From Sorangium cellulosum (GTDB lineage: Bacteria; Myxococcota_A; Polyangia; Polyangiales; Polyangiaceae): DNA of 64,000 bases. The stretch is from NCBI RefSeq assembly GCF_002950945.1, contig NZ_CP012673.1, positions 2,790,001 through 2,854,000 of the forward strand, in the 5' to 3' direction. Below are positions 54,088 through 63,081 of the stretch, one piece after another; position 1 is the stretch's first letter; each line of letters begins with the position of its first letter. The position numbers were made by a program, and so were the translations under genes. The notes below the pieces were generated by a model. The model was not told the origin of the DNA and did no database searches. It saw only the letters and a list, made by a program, of their open reading frames with translations.

Positions 54088-56228
54088 TCGAGCTCTCCAA
54101 GCCCTTGCAGGTCGCGCTGCTCGCCGCCGTGGCTGCTGGCGTCCTCCTGCTCGTGTGGCGCGGCGTCACCCGCATCGGCGATCGGGGTGAGCTGGAGCCG
54201 CGGCGCCCCCTCGTCGCGCGCATCGGGGTCGTGATCGCGCTCGTGGGCGGCAGCTTGCTCGCGCTCTCGCTCATCACGCCCGACGTGCCGCCGAAGAGCC
54301 CCGGGTTCCTCGGGCTCGTCCGCTCCACGTTGACGACCGACCCGATCAAGACCGCCCAGGCCCTCGGCGGGGACATCGTGACGGGCATCGGCTGGCTGAT
54401 CGTCGCCAGGGTTGTCCGCAGACCCAAGGTCCGCGTGGTGGCCAGGGTTCTGGGCCTGATTTTTCTGCTCTCCTCGCTCGCCATCGGGATGCTCTGGATT
54501 GCGGTCCTCCCGCTCCACCCGATCCTCAAATGGACCATCGAGGGCGTGGTGACCGTCGCGGGCGTGGCCTACGCGGTCGCCGGGAGCCTCCCTGTCCGCA
54601 AGGGACTGTACCGCGCGCTCCTCTGGTGGTGGGGCGCGCTCGTGGGCGTGACGTTCGGGGTCTCCGCGGCGCTCACGTCCCGGATGCCCGTGAGCCGGCT
54701 CGTCACGCCCAGCGCCACGGAAGAGGTCATCCGCTTCACCGCGCTCGTCTCGAGCGTCGTCTTCCTGTACTTCGTGCTCTCGGCCCTCCTGCCGATCATC
54801 CTCGACGCGCTCGAGCGCCGGAGCTTCGTGCCCTTCGTCGGCGCGCGCCACGTGCGCGCCTCGAAGAGCGGCTTCCTCACGGTGATCGCGGTCCTGTCGA
54901 TGGCCGGCGTGGGCGTCAGCTCGTGCGCCCTGTGCTCGGTGACGAGCATCATGGGCGGCTTCGGCGCCGATCTGAAGCGCAAGATCCTCGGCAACAACGC
55001 GCACATCGTCGTCGACGTCCCCCGCTCCGGCGGCTTCGGCGACTGGGACGACAAGCTCGCCAAGGTGCGCGTCGCGCTCGCGCCCCACGGCGGCGCCGCG
55101 ACGCCGATCGTGGCCGGCGAGGCGATGGGCTCCAGCGCCTCGAACACCGCCGGCGCCCTCGTCCGCGGCATCGATCCGGACACCATCGGCCAGGTCATCG
55201 ACCTCCTCGGCAACATCGAGGTCGGCAAGTTCGACTACCTGCGTGATCCCGAGAGGCTGACGGCCCTGCCTCCCGAGGAGATCATCGGCCGGGGCCCGGG
55301 CGGGGAGCCGTACTTCAAGGGGCCGGACTTCCGCCTGCCGTCGGAGGCCGACCCGTCGGTGCGCGACTACCTGAAGCAGCAGACGCGCGTGTACCCGGGC
55401 GTCATCATCGGCCGCGAGCTCGCGAAGTCGCTCCACGTGCTGGTCGGCGACGAGGTGACGCTCCTCTCGCCGATGGGCGAGCTCGGCCCCACCGGCGTGA
55501 TGCCGCGCTCCCGCAAGTTCCGCGTGGCGGCGATCTTCTACAGCGGCATGTACGAGTACGACGTCACGCACGCGTACGTGCTGATGGACGAGGCGCAGAA
55601 GTTCTTCAGCCTCGAGGACAAGATCACCCACATCGACATCCGGGTCCCGGATCCGGAGCGCGTGAAGGAGGTCCGCCCGGCCGTCGAGGCGGCGGTGGCC
55701 GCGAGCGCTCCGGTGGACGAGGAGCCGCCGCCGGACGGCAAGCGGCCCGTCGAGCTCCGCGTCCGCGACTGGATGGAGATGAACCGGAACCTCTTCAGCG
55801 CGCTCAAGCTGGAGAAGATCGCGACGTTCATCATCCTGTCGATCGCCATCGCCGTCGCGAGCTTCTGCATCGTCTGCACGCTCTTGCTCATGGTCACCGA
55901 GAAGGGCAAGGAGATCGCCGTCCTGAAGGCGCTCGGCGCCTCGGATCGCATGGTGATGCGCGTGTTCATGCTCGAGGGCGTCATCATCGGCGCCATCGGC
56001 ACCGTCTACGGCGTCGGCACCGCGCTGGCGGTCTGCACGGGCCTGTCCTGGTTCGGTGTCCGGCTCGACCCGGACGTCTATTACATCGACCGGCTGCCGG
56101 TGAACGTGAACGGCGCCGACTACGCGATGGTCGCGGTGGCGGCGATGCTCATCTGCACCATCGCCACCCTCTACCCGGCCCGCGCCGCCTCGAAGCTCTC
56201 CCCGGTCGAGGGGCTCCGCTACGAGTAA
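54084..56228 (+). CDS. lolC: LolC/LolE-type lipoprotein-releasing ABC permease with extra N-terminal helices
   Basis: 714 residues from GTG 54084, overlapping lysS by 4 nt. The C-terminal 440 residues are a MacB/LolE-type permease: a TM segment at about 263-285 (SGFLTVIAVLSMAGVGVSSC), a large periplasmic domain, then three C-terminal TM segments (ATFIILSIAIAVASFCIVCT, VIIGAIGTVYGVGTALAVC, YAMVAVAAMLICTIATLYPA). LKALGASDRMVMRVFMLEG and YPARAASKLSPVEGLRYE are family signatures. The N-terminal about 260 residues add roughly six TM helices not found in E. coli LolC or LolE (about 400 residues). With LolD, 7 bp downstream, it should release lipoproteins from the inner membrane. Given the many lipoproteins in this genome segment, the extension may be functionally relevant. 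LolC and LolE cannot be distinguished here. Confidence 0.92.
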   Translation: MIELSKPLQVALLAAVAAGVLLLVWRGVTRIGDRGELEPRRPLVARIGVVIALVGGSLLALSLITPDVPPKSPGFLGLVRSTLTTDPIKTAQALGGDIVTGIGWLIVARVVRRPKVRVVARVLGLIFLLSSLAIGMLWIAVLPLHPILKWTIEGVVTVAGVAYAVAGSLPVRKGLYRALLWWWGALVGVTFGVSAALTSRMPVSRLVTPSATEEVIRFTALVSSVVFLYFVLSALLPIILDALERRSFVPFVGARHVRASKSGFLTVIAVLSMAGVGVSSCALCSVTSIMGGFGADLKRKILGNNAHIVVDVPRSGGFGDWDDKLAKVRVALAPHGGAATPIVAGEAMGSSASNTAGALVRGIDPDTIGQVIDLLGNIEVGKFDYLRDPERLTALPPEEIIGRGPGGEPYFKGPDFRLPSEADPSVRDYLKQQTRVYPGVIIGRELAKSLHVLVGDEVTLLSPMGELGPTGVMPRSRKFRVAAIFYSGMYEYDVTHAYVLMDEAQKFFSLEDKITHIDIRVPDPERVKEVRPAVEAAVAASAPVDEEPPPDGKRPVELRVRDWMEMNRNLFSALKLEKIATFIILSIAIAVASFCIVCTLLLMVTEKGKEIAVLKALGASDRMVMRVFMLEGVIIGAIGTVYGVGTALAVCTGLSWFGVRLDPDVYYIDRLPVNVNGADYAMVAVAAMLICTIATLYPARAASKLSPVEGLRYE

Positions 56229-56235
56229 TCACCCC

Positions 56236-56973
<738 letters not shown>

Positions 56974-57029
56974 CGAGCGCGGGCGTCGACCACCCCGCGC
57001 CGGCCTGCCGCCGCCGCTCCTGATCCGCC

Positions 57030-57056
57030 CGGCCCCGGCGCATCTGCCCGGGGCCG
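57030..57056. terminator. 9-bp stem hairpin between convergent lolD and GMC genes
   Basis: CGGCCCCGG (57030-57038) and CCGGGGCCG (57048-57056) are exact complements around a 9-nt loop. The hairpin fits the 87-bp gap between the two stop codons and can serve both directions. There is no T-run. Confidence 0.6.
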
Positions 57057-57060
57057 CGCG

Positions 57061-59145
57061 TCAGGTGGAGAGCCTCTCCCCGATGATCTGCGCCGCGCGG
57101 AGCGACATGGCCATGATGGTCATCTGCGGGTTCACGCCGAGCGACGAGGGGATCGCGCTCCCGTCGCACACATAGAGCCCGGCGACGTCGTGCGCCTGGT
57201 GGTCCGGCCCGAGGCACGACGACCGCGGATCGACCCCGATGCGGCACGTCCCGAGCGGGTGGAACGCGGCCACGTCCAGGTCTCCTGCCCTGATCTGCCG
57301 CGCCCTGAGCCGCTCCAGGTCCGCGGGGCTGTTCACCTCGTCGCACCCGGCCACGAGCGGCAGCACCCGCCGCGCCCCTGCGGCCAGGAACACCTCGCAG
57401 AGCAGCTCGATCCCGCGCTGCATCTTCGCGGTGTCCTCCTGGTTCATCGTGTAGAGCACGAGCGGCGAGCCGCCGAGCCCGGGCCTCACCTCTCCCCGGC
57501 TCGTGTCCTTGATCATGAACCCGAACGTCGCGAGGTGCGGGTACCGCTCCATCAGCTCCGTGTAGCGGTGCCCCGTCCAGGGCACGGCGAGCGCGGCGAC
57601 GTCGAACGGGAGCGAGCCCCCCTCGAACATCAGCCCTTCGTCGGCGAAGTGGTCGATCTGGTACCCTTGCGGGATCCCCTGCCACTGATCGATCCGCTCG
57701 TCGAAGAGCGCCATCACCTTCGAGGCCGGGTGGATCGAGAGGTTCTTGCCGAGCATGCCGCTCGGGAGGCACGCCCCGCTCCGGCGCAGGAGCAGCGGCG
57801 TCATGAGCGCCCCTCCGGCCACCACGACGGCCTCCGCCCTGACCACGAGCCGCGGCCGCCGCCTCGTGCCCTTGCTCGCCCGTCCGGCGGCGCTCACGTC
57901 GCTGCCGAGCGTCGCCGTCGCCCCCCGCGCGCGGCCTGCCACGATGTCGATCGTCCTGACGTGCGCCGCCGTGATGAGCTGCGCCCCTCGTTTCAGCGCC
58001 TCGGGCACGTAGCTCACGTCGGTCGAGCGCTTCGCCCCGGTGGGGCAGCCGAAGCAGCAGAGGCCTTGCCCGTCGCAGTCCGGCGCGTTGCGCACGAGCG
58101 GCCCGTGCTGGTACCCGAGCCGCTCCGCGCCGCGCCGGATGATCGGCCCGATCGCCCCGAGGTGCAGCGGGTCGGCCGGGGCGACCTGGAGCATCTGCTC
58201 GACCCGCTCGTAATAAGGAGCGAGCCCTTCGGATGAGAACTCCGCCGGCAGCCCCATCCCTTCGCGCCACGACGCGAAGGTGCGCTCCGGCGCCCGGTAA
58301 CACGTGCCCGAGTTGATCACGGTGCTCCCCCCGACGGCGCGCCCCGCGAACACCGGGATCGCCACGTTGCCCAGGGCCACGTCGAGCCCGTGGTCCCGGT
58401 ACATGTCCCGGTACGCGCGCGCCGGCCGCCCGGTGAAGCTCGAGCGGCGGTGGTAGTCGCCCTCCTCGAGCATGAGCACCGCGTGCCCGCGCGACGCGAG
58501 CTCGTAGGCGGCGGCCGCGCCGCCGGCCCCGGTGCCGATCACGAGGACCTCGCACTCGAGCTCGAGGTCCTCCTCGATCTCGCGCCCGTTCGTCACCTGC
58601 GCGAGCCACCGGGGCTCCTCGTCGCGGACGGTGGGCAGCTCGTAGCGGCAGCCCACGTGCTTGAACATCTCGGGCCGGTCGAAGTGGAGGAACCGCAGCG
58701 GCGTGAGCACGGCCTTGAGCAGCGCCCGCAGCGCGCGCGTGCGGCTCTGCTCGAAGCCACGGAGCACCTCCATTCGCTCTTCCAGCGGCAGGGCCGACAG
58801 CGGCCGGAGCCGGATCGGCACCGGGGCGAGCTCCAGCGCCCAGAGCGCCGCGCGCAGCCCCTGCCCGAGGTGCGGCGGGATCGCGGAGAGCCACCCCGAG
58901 AGGCGGCTGGCGGTCTCGGCGCCCGCGCCGCCGAGGAAGCGGCCGGGCGGCATCGCCGCCTCCGCGATGGCGGCGGCGATGCGCAGCTCCCGCCCCGAGA
59001 GCCCGGGCTCCGCGCCCGCGCTGCCCCCGGCCGCGGGCCCCTGCTCCGCGCCGCGTCCGTCGTTCTGCTTCGTCGTCCCGGGCCAGAGCGCCCTCCGCTC
59101 CAGCGTGGGCAAACGCCCGAAATCGAGGTCCAATCCCAGGGTCAT
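57061..59145 (-). CDS. GMC-family FAD oxidoreductase
   Basis: 694 residues from ATG 59145. The N-terminal about 170 residues (LSGRELRIAAAIAEAAMPPG, LPLEERMEVLRGFEQSRTRA) resemble the helical domain that precedes some GMC enzymes. The FAD-binding motif VLVIGTGAGGAAAAYELASR follows, then GGSTVINSGTCYRAPERTFA. A Cys cluster (CDGQGLCCFGCPTGAKRS) is typical of long-chain alcohol/sterol oxidase-like GMCs. The C-terminal catalytic His lies in AAFHPLGTCRIG and the Asn in GVNPQMTIMAMSLR. No signal peptide or Tat motif is visible, so it is probably cytoplasmic. The substrate is likely an alcohol, with long-chain alcohol or sterol as candidates. Its promoter region holds a palindrome (59178). Confidence 0.93.
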   Translation of the reverse strand: MTLGLDLDFGRLPTLERRALWPGTTKQNDGRGAEQGPAAGGSAGAEPGLSGRELRIAAAIAEAAMPPGRFLGGAGAETASRLSGWLSAIPPHLGQGLRAALWALELAPVPIRLRPLSALPLEERMEVLRGFEQSRTRALRALLKAVLTPLRFLHFDRPEMFKHVGCRYELPTVRDEEPRWLAQVTNGREIEEDLELECEVLVIGTGAGGAAAAYELASRGHAVLMLEEGDYHRRSSFTGRPARAYRDMYRDHGLDVALGNVAIPVFAGRAVGGSTVINSGTCYRAPERTFASWREGMGLPAEFSSEGLAPYYERVEQMLQVAPADPLHLGAIGPIIRRGAERLGYQHGPLVRNAPDCDGQGLCCFGCPTGAKRSTDVSYVPEALKRGAQLITAAHVRTIDIVAGRARGATATLGSDVSAAGRASKGTRRRPRLVVRAEAVVVAGGALMTPLLLRRSGACLPSGMLGKNLSIHPASKVMALFDERIDQWQGIPQGYQIDHFADEGLMFEGGSLPFDVAALAVPWTGHRYTELMERYPHLATFGFMIKDTSRGEVRPGLGGSPLVLYTMNQEDTAKMQRGIELLCEVFLAAGARRVLPLVAGCDEVNSPADLERLRARQIRAGDLDVAAFHPLGTCRIGVDPRSSCLGPDHQAHDVAGLYVCDGSAIPSSLGVNPQMTIMAMSLRAAQIIGERLST

Positions 59146-59177
59146 GGCGGTACGAACCCCCTGCGATAACTTCTGTT

Positions 59178-59197
59178 AATTCTGTAGCAACAGAATT
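59178..59197 (-). promoter_or_regulatory. 8-bp inverted repeat upstream of the GMC gene
   Basis: AATTCTGT (59178-59185) and ACAGAATT (59190-59197) are exact complements separated by 4 bp. A further TTCTGT lies at 59171, giving three half-sites. The region 59170-59205 is strikingly AT-rich for this window. On the minus strand TTGTCA (59204-59199) could be a -35 box, though no good -10 follows. Likely an operator for the GMC gene, which starts 33 bp further on. Confidence 0.55.
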
Positions 59198-59263
59198 GTG
59201 ACAATGCAAGGCGACCCGATCGTCCGCTCCGGACCGCCCCGGGCGTCGCGCGCCCGGCGCCGG

Positions 59264-60307
59264 TCACGGCATCGGGAGGATCCAGATCGGCGTGAGGGGC
59301 TGTAGGGAAAGGTGCTCCCAGGCGTCTTCGGCGATGGCCAGGCCGCGTTCTCCTTCATCGCGGAAGCTGGCGGCGACCGCGCGGAAGTAGGGCGGCTCGG
59401 GGTGCTCGAGCGCGAGGATGCCCTTCGGGTCCGACGGGCTCGGCTCGATCGGGCGGCCGGCGCTGGCCTTCCGGGTGTCCCTCACGAGGGAGATCTCGTC
59501 CATGTGGGCGGTGAAGTGGGGTCCGCCGTCGAACGGATCGACGCGGTGGGCGTAACGGAAGCCGATGCGGCGCAGGAGCTTCTCCACCCCCCGCGTCTGC
59601 GCCCCGACCTTCCCGATCACGCGCTGCGCGTCCTCGGGCAGCAGCGAGGCGTAGATGGTCCCTTCCGGGAAGAGCGCCTTGATGAACTCCTTGTTCTTCT
59701 TGGAAAGGAGGTCTGCTTCGGCGTAGCTCATGTCGGTGAACTTGCGCCCGAGCGCCTCCCACAGGTGGCTTGTCCCGTCCGGATCGAGCGGGGGCATCAG
59801 CTCCGCGAGGATCTCCCTTTGGAAGAGATCGTGGCGAGCGGCCATGTAGAGGAACCGGACATACGAGATCATCGTACCGAGCTTGTCAGTCCCCTTCCGG
59901 TAGTCCGGCATGAGCACGAGTCCGCCGATCTCCGTCGGGCCGTTGTACGAGTAGCCGATGCGCAGCACGGTGTGGTGAAAGTGCTTGTCGATCGTGGCCG
60001 AGTACTTCTCCTCATCGAGCACGTCGAAATAGATGTAAGGGACGCCGCGCCGCCCCAGCTGCGCGATGATCATCGACGTTCCGACGATCGCGCCCTTCCC
60101 GCCCTTCGTCAGATCGACGAGCACGAAGACGTACTGGCGGAGGCGGGGATCCTGGATCGCCCCGCTGAAGCTCCGGTGGCTCTCGGCGACGATCTCGTGG
60201 ATAGCGTCACGGTTGTTCGGGAGGTTGACCGAGTTCAGGTGGCGCGCGACGCTGAGGAGCTGCTCCTCGTCTCCGGTCACGGCTGCGCGTATCTCGAACG
60301 AGATCAT
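59264..60307 (-). CDS. astA: Arginine N-succinyltransferase (AstA family)
   Basis: 347 residues from ATG 60307 (MISFEIRAAVTGDEEQLLSV), normal for the family; the open frame extends to 60394 without a better start. AstA transfers succinyl from succinyl-CoA to the alpha-amino group of arginine, the first step of the AST catabolic pathway. Recognisable segments are RHLNSVNLPNNRDAI, YVFVLVDLTKGGKGAIVGTS, EIGGLVLMPDYRKGTDKLGT, FQREILAELMPPLDPDGTSH, FWEALGRKF-type SHLWEALGRKFTDMSYAEAD and AHRVDPFDGGPHFTAHMDEI. The other ast genes are not nearby, and it is flanked by a GMC oxidoreductase and aroE, so a different acyl acceptor is conceivable. The 207-bp gap before it holds the repeats at 60421. Confidence 0.88.
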   Translation of the reverse strand: MISFEIRAAVTGDEEQLLSVARHLNSVNLPNNRDAIHEIVAESHRSFSGAIQDPRLRQYVFVLVDLTKGGKGAIVGTSMIIAQLGRRGVPYIYFDVLDEEKYSATIDKHFHHTVLRIGYSYNGPTEIGGLVLMPDYRKGTDKLGTMISYVRFLYMAARHDLFQREILAELMPPLDPDGTSHLWEALGRKFTDMSYAEADLLSKKNKEFIKALFPEGTIYASLLPEDAQRVIGKVGAQTRGVEKLLRRIGFRYAHRVDPFDGGPHFTAHMDEISLVRDTRKASAGRPIEPSPSDPKGILALEHPEPPYFRAVAASFRDEGERGLAIAEDAWEHLSLQPLTPIWILPMP

Positions 60308-60420
60308 CGCCAGAAGCCTACGCGTGGCGCTCGCCCCCCGCCATGGTTCCGGACCGGCGCGCGAGGTGCACAACCGACGTCGGTGGTGGCCCACGCCGAG
60401 CGCCGAGCGTAAGCGCCCAC

Positions 60421-60464
60421 GCCGCGCGCAAGCGCGGACGCCGCCGCGCGCAAGCGCGGACGCC
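60421..60464. repeat. Two exact tandem copies of a 22-bp GC-rich unit
   Basis: 60421-60442 and 60443-60464 are identical. A degenerate third copy (GCCGAGCGTAAGCGCCCAC, 60402-60420) precedes them. The array lies in the gap between aroE and astA and encodes nothing recognisable. The unit differs from the 22-bp unit at 4277. Confidence 0.8.
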
Positions 60465-60514
60465 GCGCGTGGCCGCCTGGAAGCAGCACAAGGTCGCCAC
60501 CGCCGCCGCGCGCG

Positions 60515-61360
60515 TCAGCCGAGCTGGCCGCGCAGCGCTTCGTCCATGGCGGCGAGCGGCGGCTCACGGCCGGTGTACAGCCGGAACTGCTCTGCCGCTT
60601 GGTGGAGGAGCATCCTCCCGCCGTGAACGGCGGTCGCGCCGCGCCGTCGCGCCGCTTCCACTAGCTCCGTGAGCATCGGTTTATAGACGATATCCATCAC
60701 CAGGAGATCTTCCCGGAGCGCTTCCTCCGGGACGGGGCTCCGCGGGTCCACGTCGGCCATGCCCCGCGAGGTGGCGTTCACGAGGACGTCGTGGTCGGCC
60801 GAGAACGCCTCGCGGTCGAGCGGCGCCGCCGCCCCGCCGATGGCCGCCGCGAGCTGCCGCGCCTTGTCCAGGTCGCGGTTCGCGACCGTGACGGACGCGC
60901 CGCGCTCCGCGAGCCCGAACGCGACCGCGCGCGCGGCCCCGCCGGCGCCGAGCAGCAGCACCCGGGCGCCTCCGAGCTGCGCCACCTCCTCGAGGGCCCG
61001 CACCGCGCCGATCCAGTCGGTGTTGTACCCCTTGAGGCGCCCTTCGTCGTTGACGATCGTGTTGACCGCCCCGATCCGCGCTGCGACCGGGTCGATCTCG
61101 TCGAGCAGCGGAATTACCGCCTGCTTGTAGGGCATCGACACACCGAGGCCGCGGATTCCGAGGGCACGCATCCCGCGCGTCGCGCCTTCAACATCGGTCA
61201 CCGAGAACGGGATATAAGTAAAGTCGAGCCCCAGCGCGCGGTAGCCGGCGAGGTGCATGGCGGCCCCTGTCGATACCGGATGACGCGAAATCGAGCCGCA
61301 GAGCGTGAGGCGGCCCAGGACTTGGGAGGATGATGCCGTCGATGAAGTACAGCCGTGCAT
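60515..61360 (-). CDS. aroE: Shikimate dehydrogenase
   Basis: 281 residues from ATG 61360; an in-frame start nearer VLGRLTLCGSISRHPV cannot be excluded. AroE reduces 3-dehydroshikimate with NADPH in aromatic amino acid synthesis. The catalytic Lys79 lies in GLGVSMPYKQAVIPLLDEID and Asp115 in KGYNTDWIGAV. The NADP-binding loop is LLLGAGGAARAVAFGL (137-152), with NATSRGMADVDPRSPVP further on. The substrate-binding SxS motif near the N-terminus is degenerate (RHPVSTGAAMH rather than HSLSPxxH), hence slight caution: it could be a divergent AroE-like (YdiB/SDH-L) enzyme. It is divergent from lepB with 47 bp between start codons. Confidence 0.9.
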   Translation of the reverse strand: MHGCTSSTASSSQVLGRLTLCGSISRHPVSTGAAMHLAGYRALGLDFTYIPFSVTDVEGATRGMRALGIRGLGVSMPYKQAVIPLLDEIDPVAARIGAVNTIVNDEGRLKGYNTDWIGAVRALEEVAQLGGARVLLLGAGGAARAVAFGLAERGASVTVANRDLDKARQLAAAIGGAAAPLDREAFSADHDVLVNATSRGMADVDPRSPVPEEALREDLLVMDIVYKPMLTELVEAARRRGATAVHGGRMLLHQAAEQFRLYTGREPPLAAMDEALRGQLG

Positions 61361-61407
61361 GCCGCGAAGCTGGCTGGTCCGAAGCGGGGATGCTAGCCCC
61401 GCGTGCG

Positions 61408-62142
61408 ATGAATGAGCCCGGCTCCCCCCGGCCGGCGGTGGACGCTGCGACCGCGTGCCTCGAGCCCGCGAAGGCCGGCCTGTTCCTGCCGCGACCCGAC
61501 CGCGCGCTCGCGCGGCGCGCCCTCCAGACGCTCGCGCCGGCCTGGCGCGGCCTCCTCAAGATCCTCGCGGCGCTCGCGATCCTCACGCTGGGCCGCTCGA
61601 CCCTCGCGGACCAGTACCACGTGCCCACCGGCTCGATGTGGCCGACGATCACCCCGGGCGATCGCATCCTCGTCGACAAGACCGCCTACGGGTTCCGCGT
61701 CCCGCTCGCGGAGGGCTATGTGTTCGAGCGCAGCGGGCCCAGCGTTGGCGACGTGGTGCTGTTCGCGGATCCGCGGGGCGGCTCTACCCTCCTCGTCAAG
61801 CGGGTGATCGCGCTCCCCGGCCAGACGGTCATGCTCCGGGAGGGCGTCCTGTACGTCGACGGCTTCGCGCAGCCGCTCGAGCAGCTCGGAGACGGCACGA
61901 TGGTGGAGCACCTCGGCGGCGTCGCGCACGCGGCCGGGGAGCGCGATCTCGCCGCGTTCGGGCCGGTCGTCGTGCCTCACGACCACCTCTTCGTCATGGG
62001 TGACAACCGCGCCGCCTCGCTCGACAGCCGGGCGATGGGCGCGGTCCCGAGGGAGCTCCTCCGCGGCCGCGTGCTCCGCGTGGTCTACCACCACGACGCC
62101 GCCGGCTTCGACCTGTCCCGCGCCCTTCTGAGCGTCGAGTAG
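61408..62142 (+). CDS. lepB: Signal peptidase I
   Basis: 244 residues from ATG 61408. Earlier in-frame ATGs (from 61330) lie inside the divergent aroE start region and are less likely. The N-terminal membrane anchor is RGLLKILAALAILTLGRSTL. The catalytic serine is Ser76 in HVPTGSMWPTITPGDRILVD, and the general-base lysine is Lys131 in STLLVKRVIALPGQTVMLRE. Box E is FVMGDNRAASLDSR. LepB removes signal peptides from exported preproteins at the outer face of the inner membrane. It is short, with one visible TM segment. A 16-bp inverted repeat follows at 62251. Confidence 0.95.
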   Translation: MNEPGSPRPAVDAATACLEPAKAGLFLPRPDRALARRALQTLAPAWRGLLKILAALAILTLGRSTLADQYHVPTGSMWPTITPGDRILVDKTAYGFRVPLAEGYVFERSGPSVGDVVLFADPRGGSTLLVKRVIALPGQTVMLREGVLYVDGFAQPLEQLGDGTMVEHLGGVAHAAGERDLAAFGPVVVPHDHLFVMGDNRAASLDSRAMGAVPRELLRGRVLRVVYHHDAAGFDLSRALLSVE

Positions 62143-62250
62143 GCCGCGCACCGCCCGCGGCCCGCCTTCTCCTGGGCCAGAGGTTTTCCTCTTCCTGTTC
62201 CTGATCTCTTCCGAGCGCGCCTCCGTGCGGCGCGTGCTCCGTCGCGTTCA

Positions 62251-62300
62251 GCGCAGCGTCCTGCGCGGCGCAGCGTCGTTCGCAGCGCAGGACGCTGCGC
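62251..62300. repeat. 16-bp perfect inverted repeat downstream of lepB
   Basis: GCGCAGCGTCCTGCGC (62251-62266) and its exact complement (62285-62300) flank an 18-nt loop that itself contains another GCGCAGCG. It lies 109 bp after lepB and 108 bp before the next lipoprotein gene. It may be a terminator or a mobile palindromic (REP-like) element; the 265-bp gap contains nothing else that I recognise. Confidence 0.6.
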
Positions 62301-62407
62301 AGCGATCGATACGTCCACGATGGTCTTTTCTTCCGCCGCTCTCTGTGCCGCGCCGCGCGGCCGGCACGGCATGGACAGACGGCGCGAACCGATCAACCCT
62401 CACGTTC

Positions 62408-62929
62408 ATGAGGAATCTTGCTTTGCTTGCCGGTCTCCTCTCGACCTCGCTGATCGGATGCGCCGGGGCTCCGCCGCCCCCGGCCGAACAACCCGAGCCC
62501 TCGCCGCCGGCGGCGCCTGCGCCGGAGGCCGCGCTGGAGGACGAGCCGAAGGAGGCAGAGCCCGCGGCGTCGACGCCGTCCGCGGCGTCGACGCCGTGGG
62601 GGGCGACTGCCTCGCCGCGGCGCGACGACTCCGTGCCCGACGACTATGCGCTCATGCACGGCGACTGCGTCGAGCTGGGCAAGCAGCTCACGGAGCTCAC
62701 GCGCTCGGAGCAGGTCGCGGGGATGAGCGCCAAGCTCACGGCGGAGCAGCGCGGGGAGGCCGAGAGGAAGATCGACGCGGACGCGGCCGCGCTGGGCGCG
62801 CAGTACGCCCGGGCGTGCGAGCAGAACGTCGGCAAACACGTGCACCCGAAGTCGCTCCAGTGCGCCTTCGACGCGCGCACCGTCAAGGCGTTCGACGCCT
62901 GCCTCAACGCCTCGCCGCCGGCGAAGTGA
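62408..62929 (+). CDS. Small lipoprotein of unknown function
   Basis: 173 residues from ATG 62408. MRNLALLAGLLSTSLIGC ends in the lipobox SLIGC. A Pro/Ala/Glu-rich linker (residues 20-75, with the repeat [10 protein letters not shown]) leads into a compact helical domain (DYALMHGDCVELGKQLTELT, SAKLTAEQRGEAERKIDADA) with four cysteines (GDCVE, RACEQN, LQCAFD, DACLNA) that probably pair. Similar small four-cysteine lipoproteins with a DACL-type end are common in myxobacteria, but I know no function. Probably anchored in the outer membrane. Confidence 0.85.
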   Translation: MRNLALLAGLLSTSLIGCAGAPPPPAEQPEPSPPAAPAPEAALEDEPKEAEPAASTPSAASTPWGATASPRRDDSVPDDYALMHGDCVELGKQLTELTRSEQVAGMSAKLTAEQRGEAERKIDADAAALGAQYARACEQNVGKHVHPKSLQCAFDARTVKAFDACLNASPPAK

Positions 62930-62950
62930 CGCCGCCGCGACGCGCTCCCC

Positions 62951-63050
62951 GGCGTCCCGCGCTGGATGACGGCGTCCCGCGCTGGATGACGGCGTCCCGC
63001 GCCGGAGGACGGGGTCCCGCGCCGGATGACGGGGTCCCGCGCCGGATGAC
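62951..63050. repeat. Five tandem copies of a 20-bp unit
   Basis: Copies start at 62951, 62971, 62991, 63011 and 63031; the consensus is GGCGTCCCGCGCYGGATGAC with a few base differences. The array ends 31 bp before the small gene 63082. It may be a variable-number repeat or lie within the promoter region of the sigma-factor operon. Confidence 0.93.
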
Positions 63051-63081
63051 GGCGCTCCCGGGGCGGATATAATGGCCGTCC

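Noticed and set aside
62951..63050. CRISPR array
   Set aside because: Contiguous 20-bp units without spacers and no cas genes in the window.
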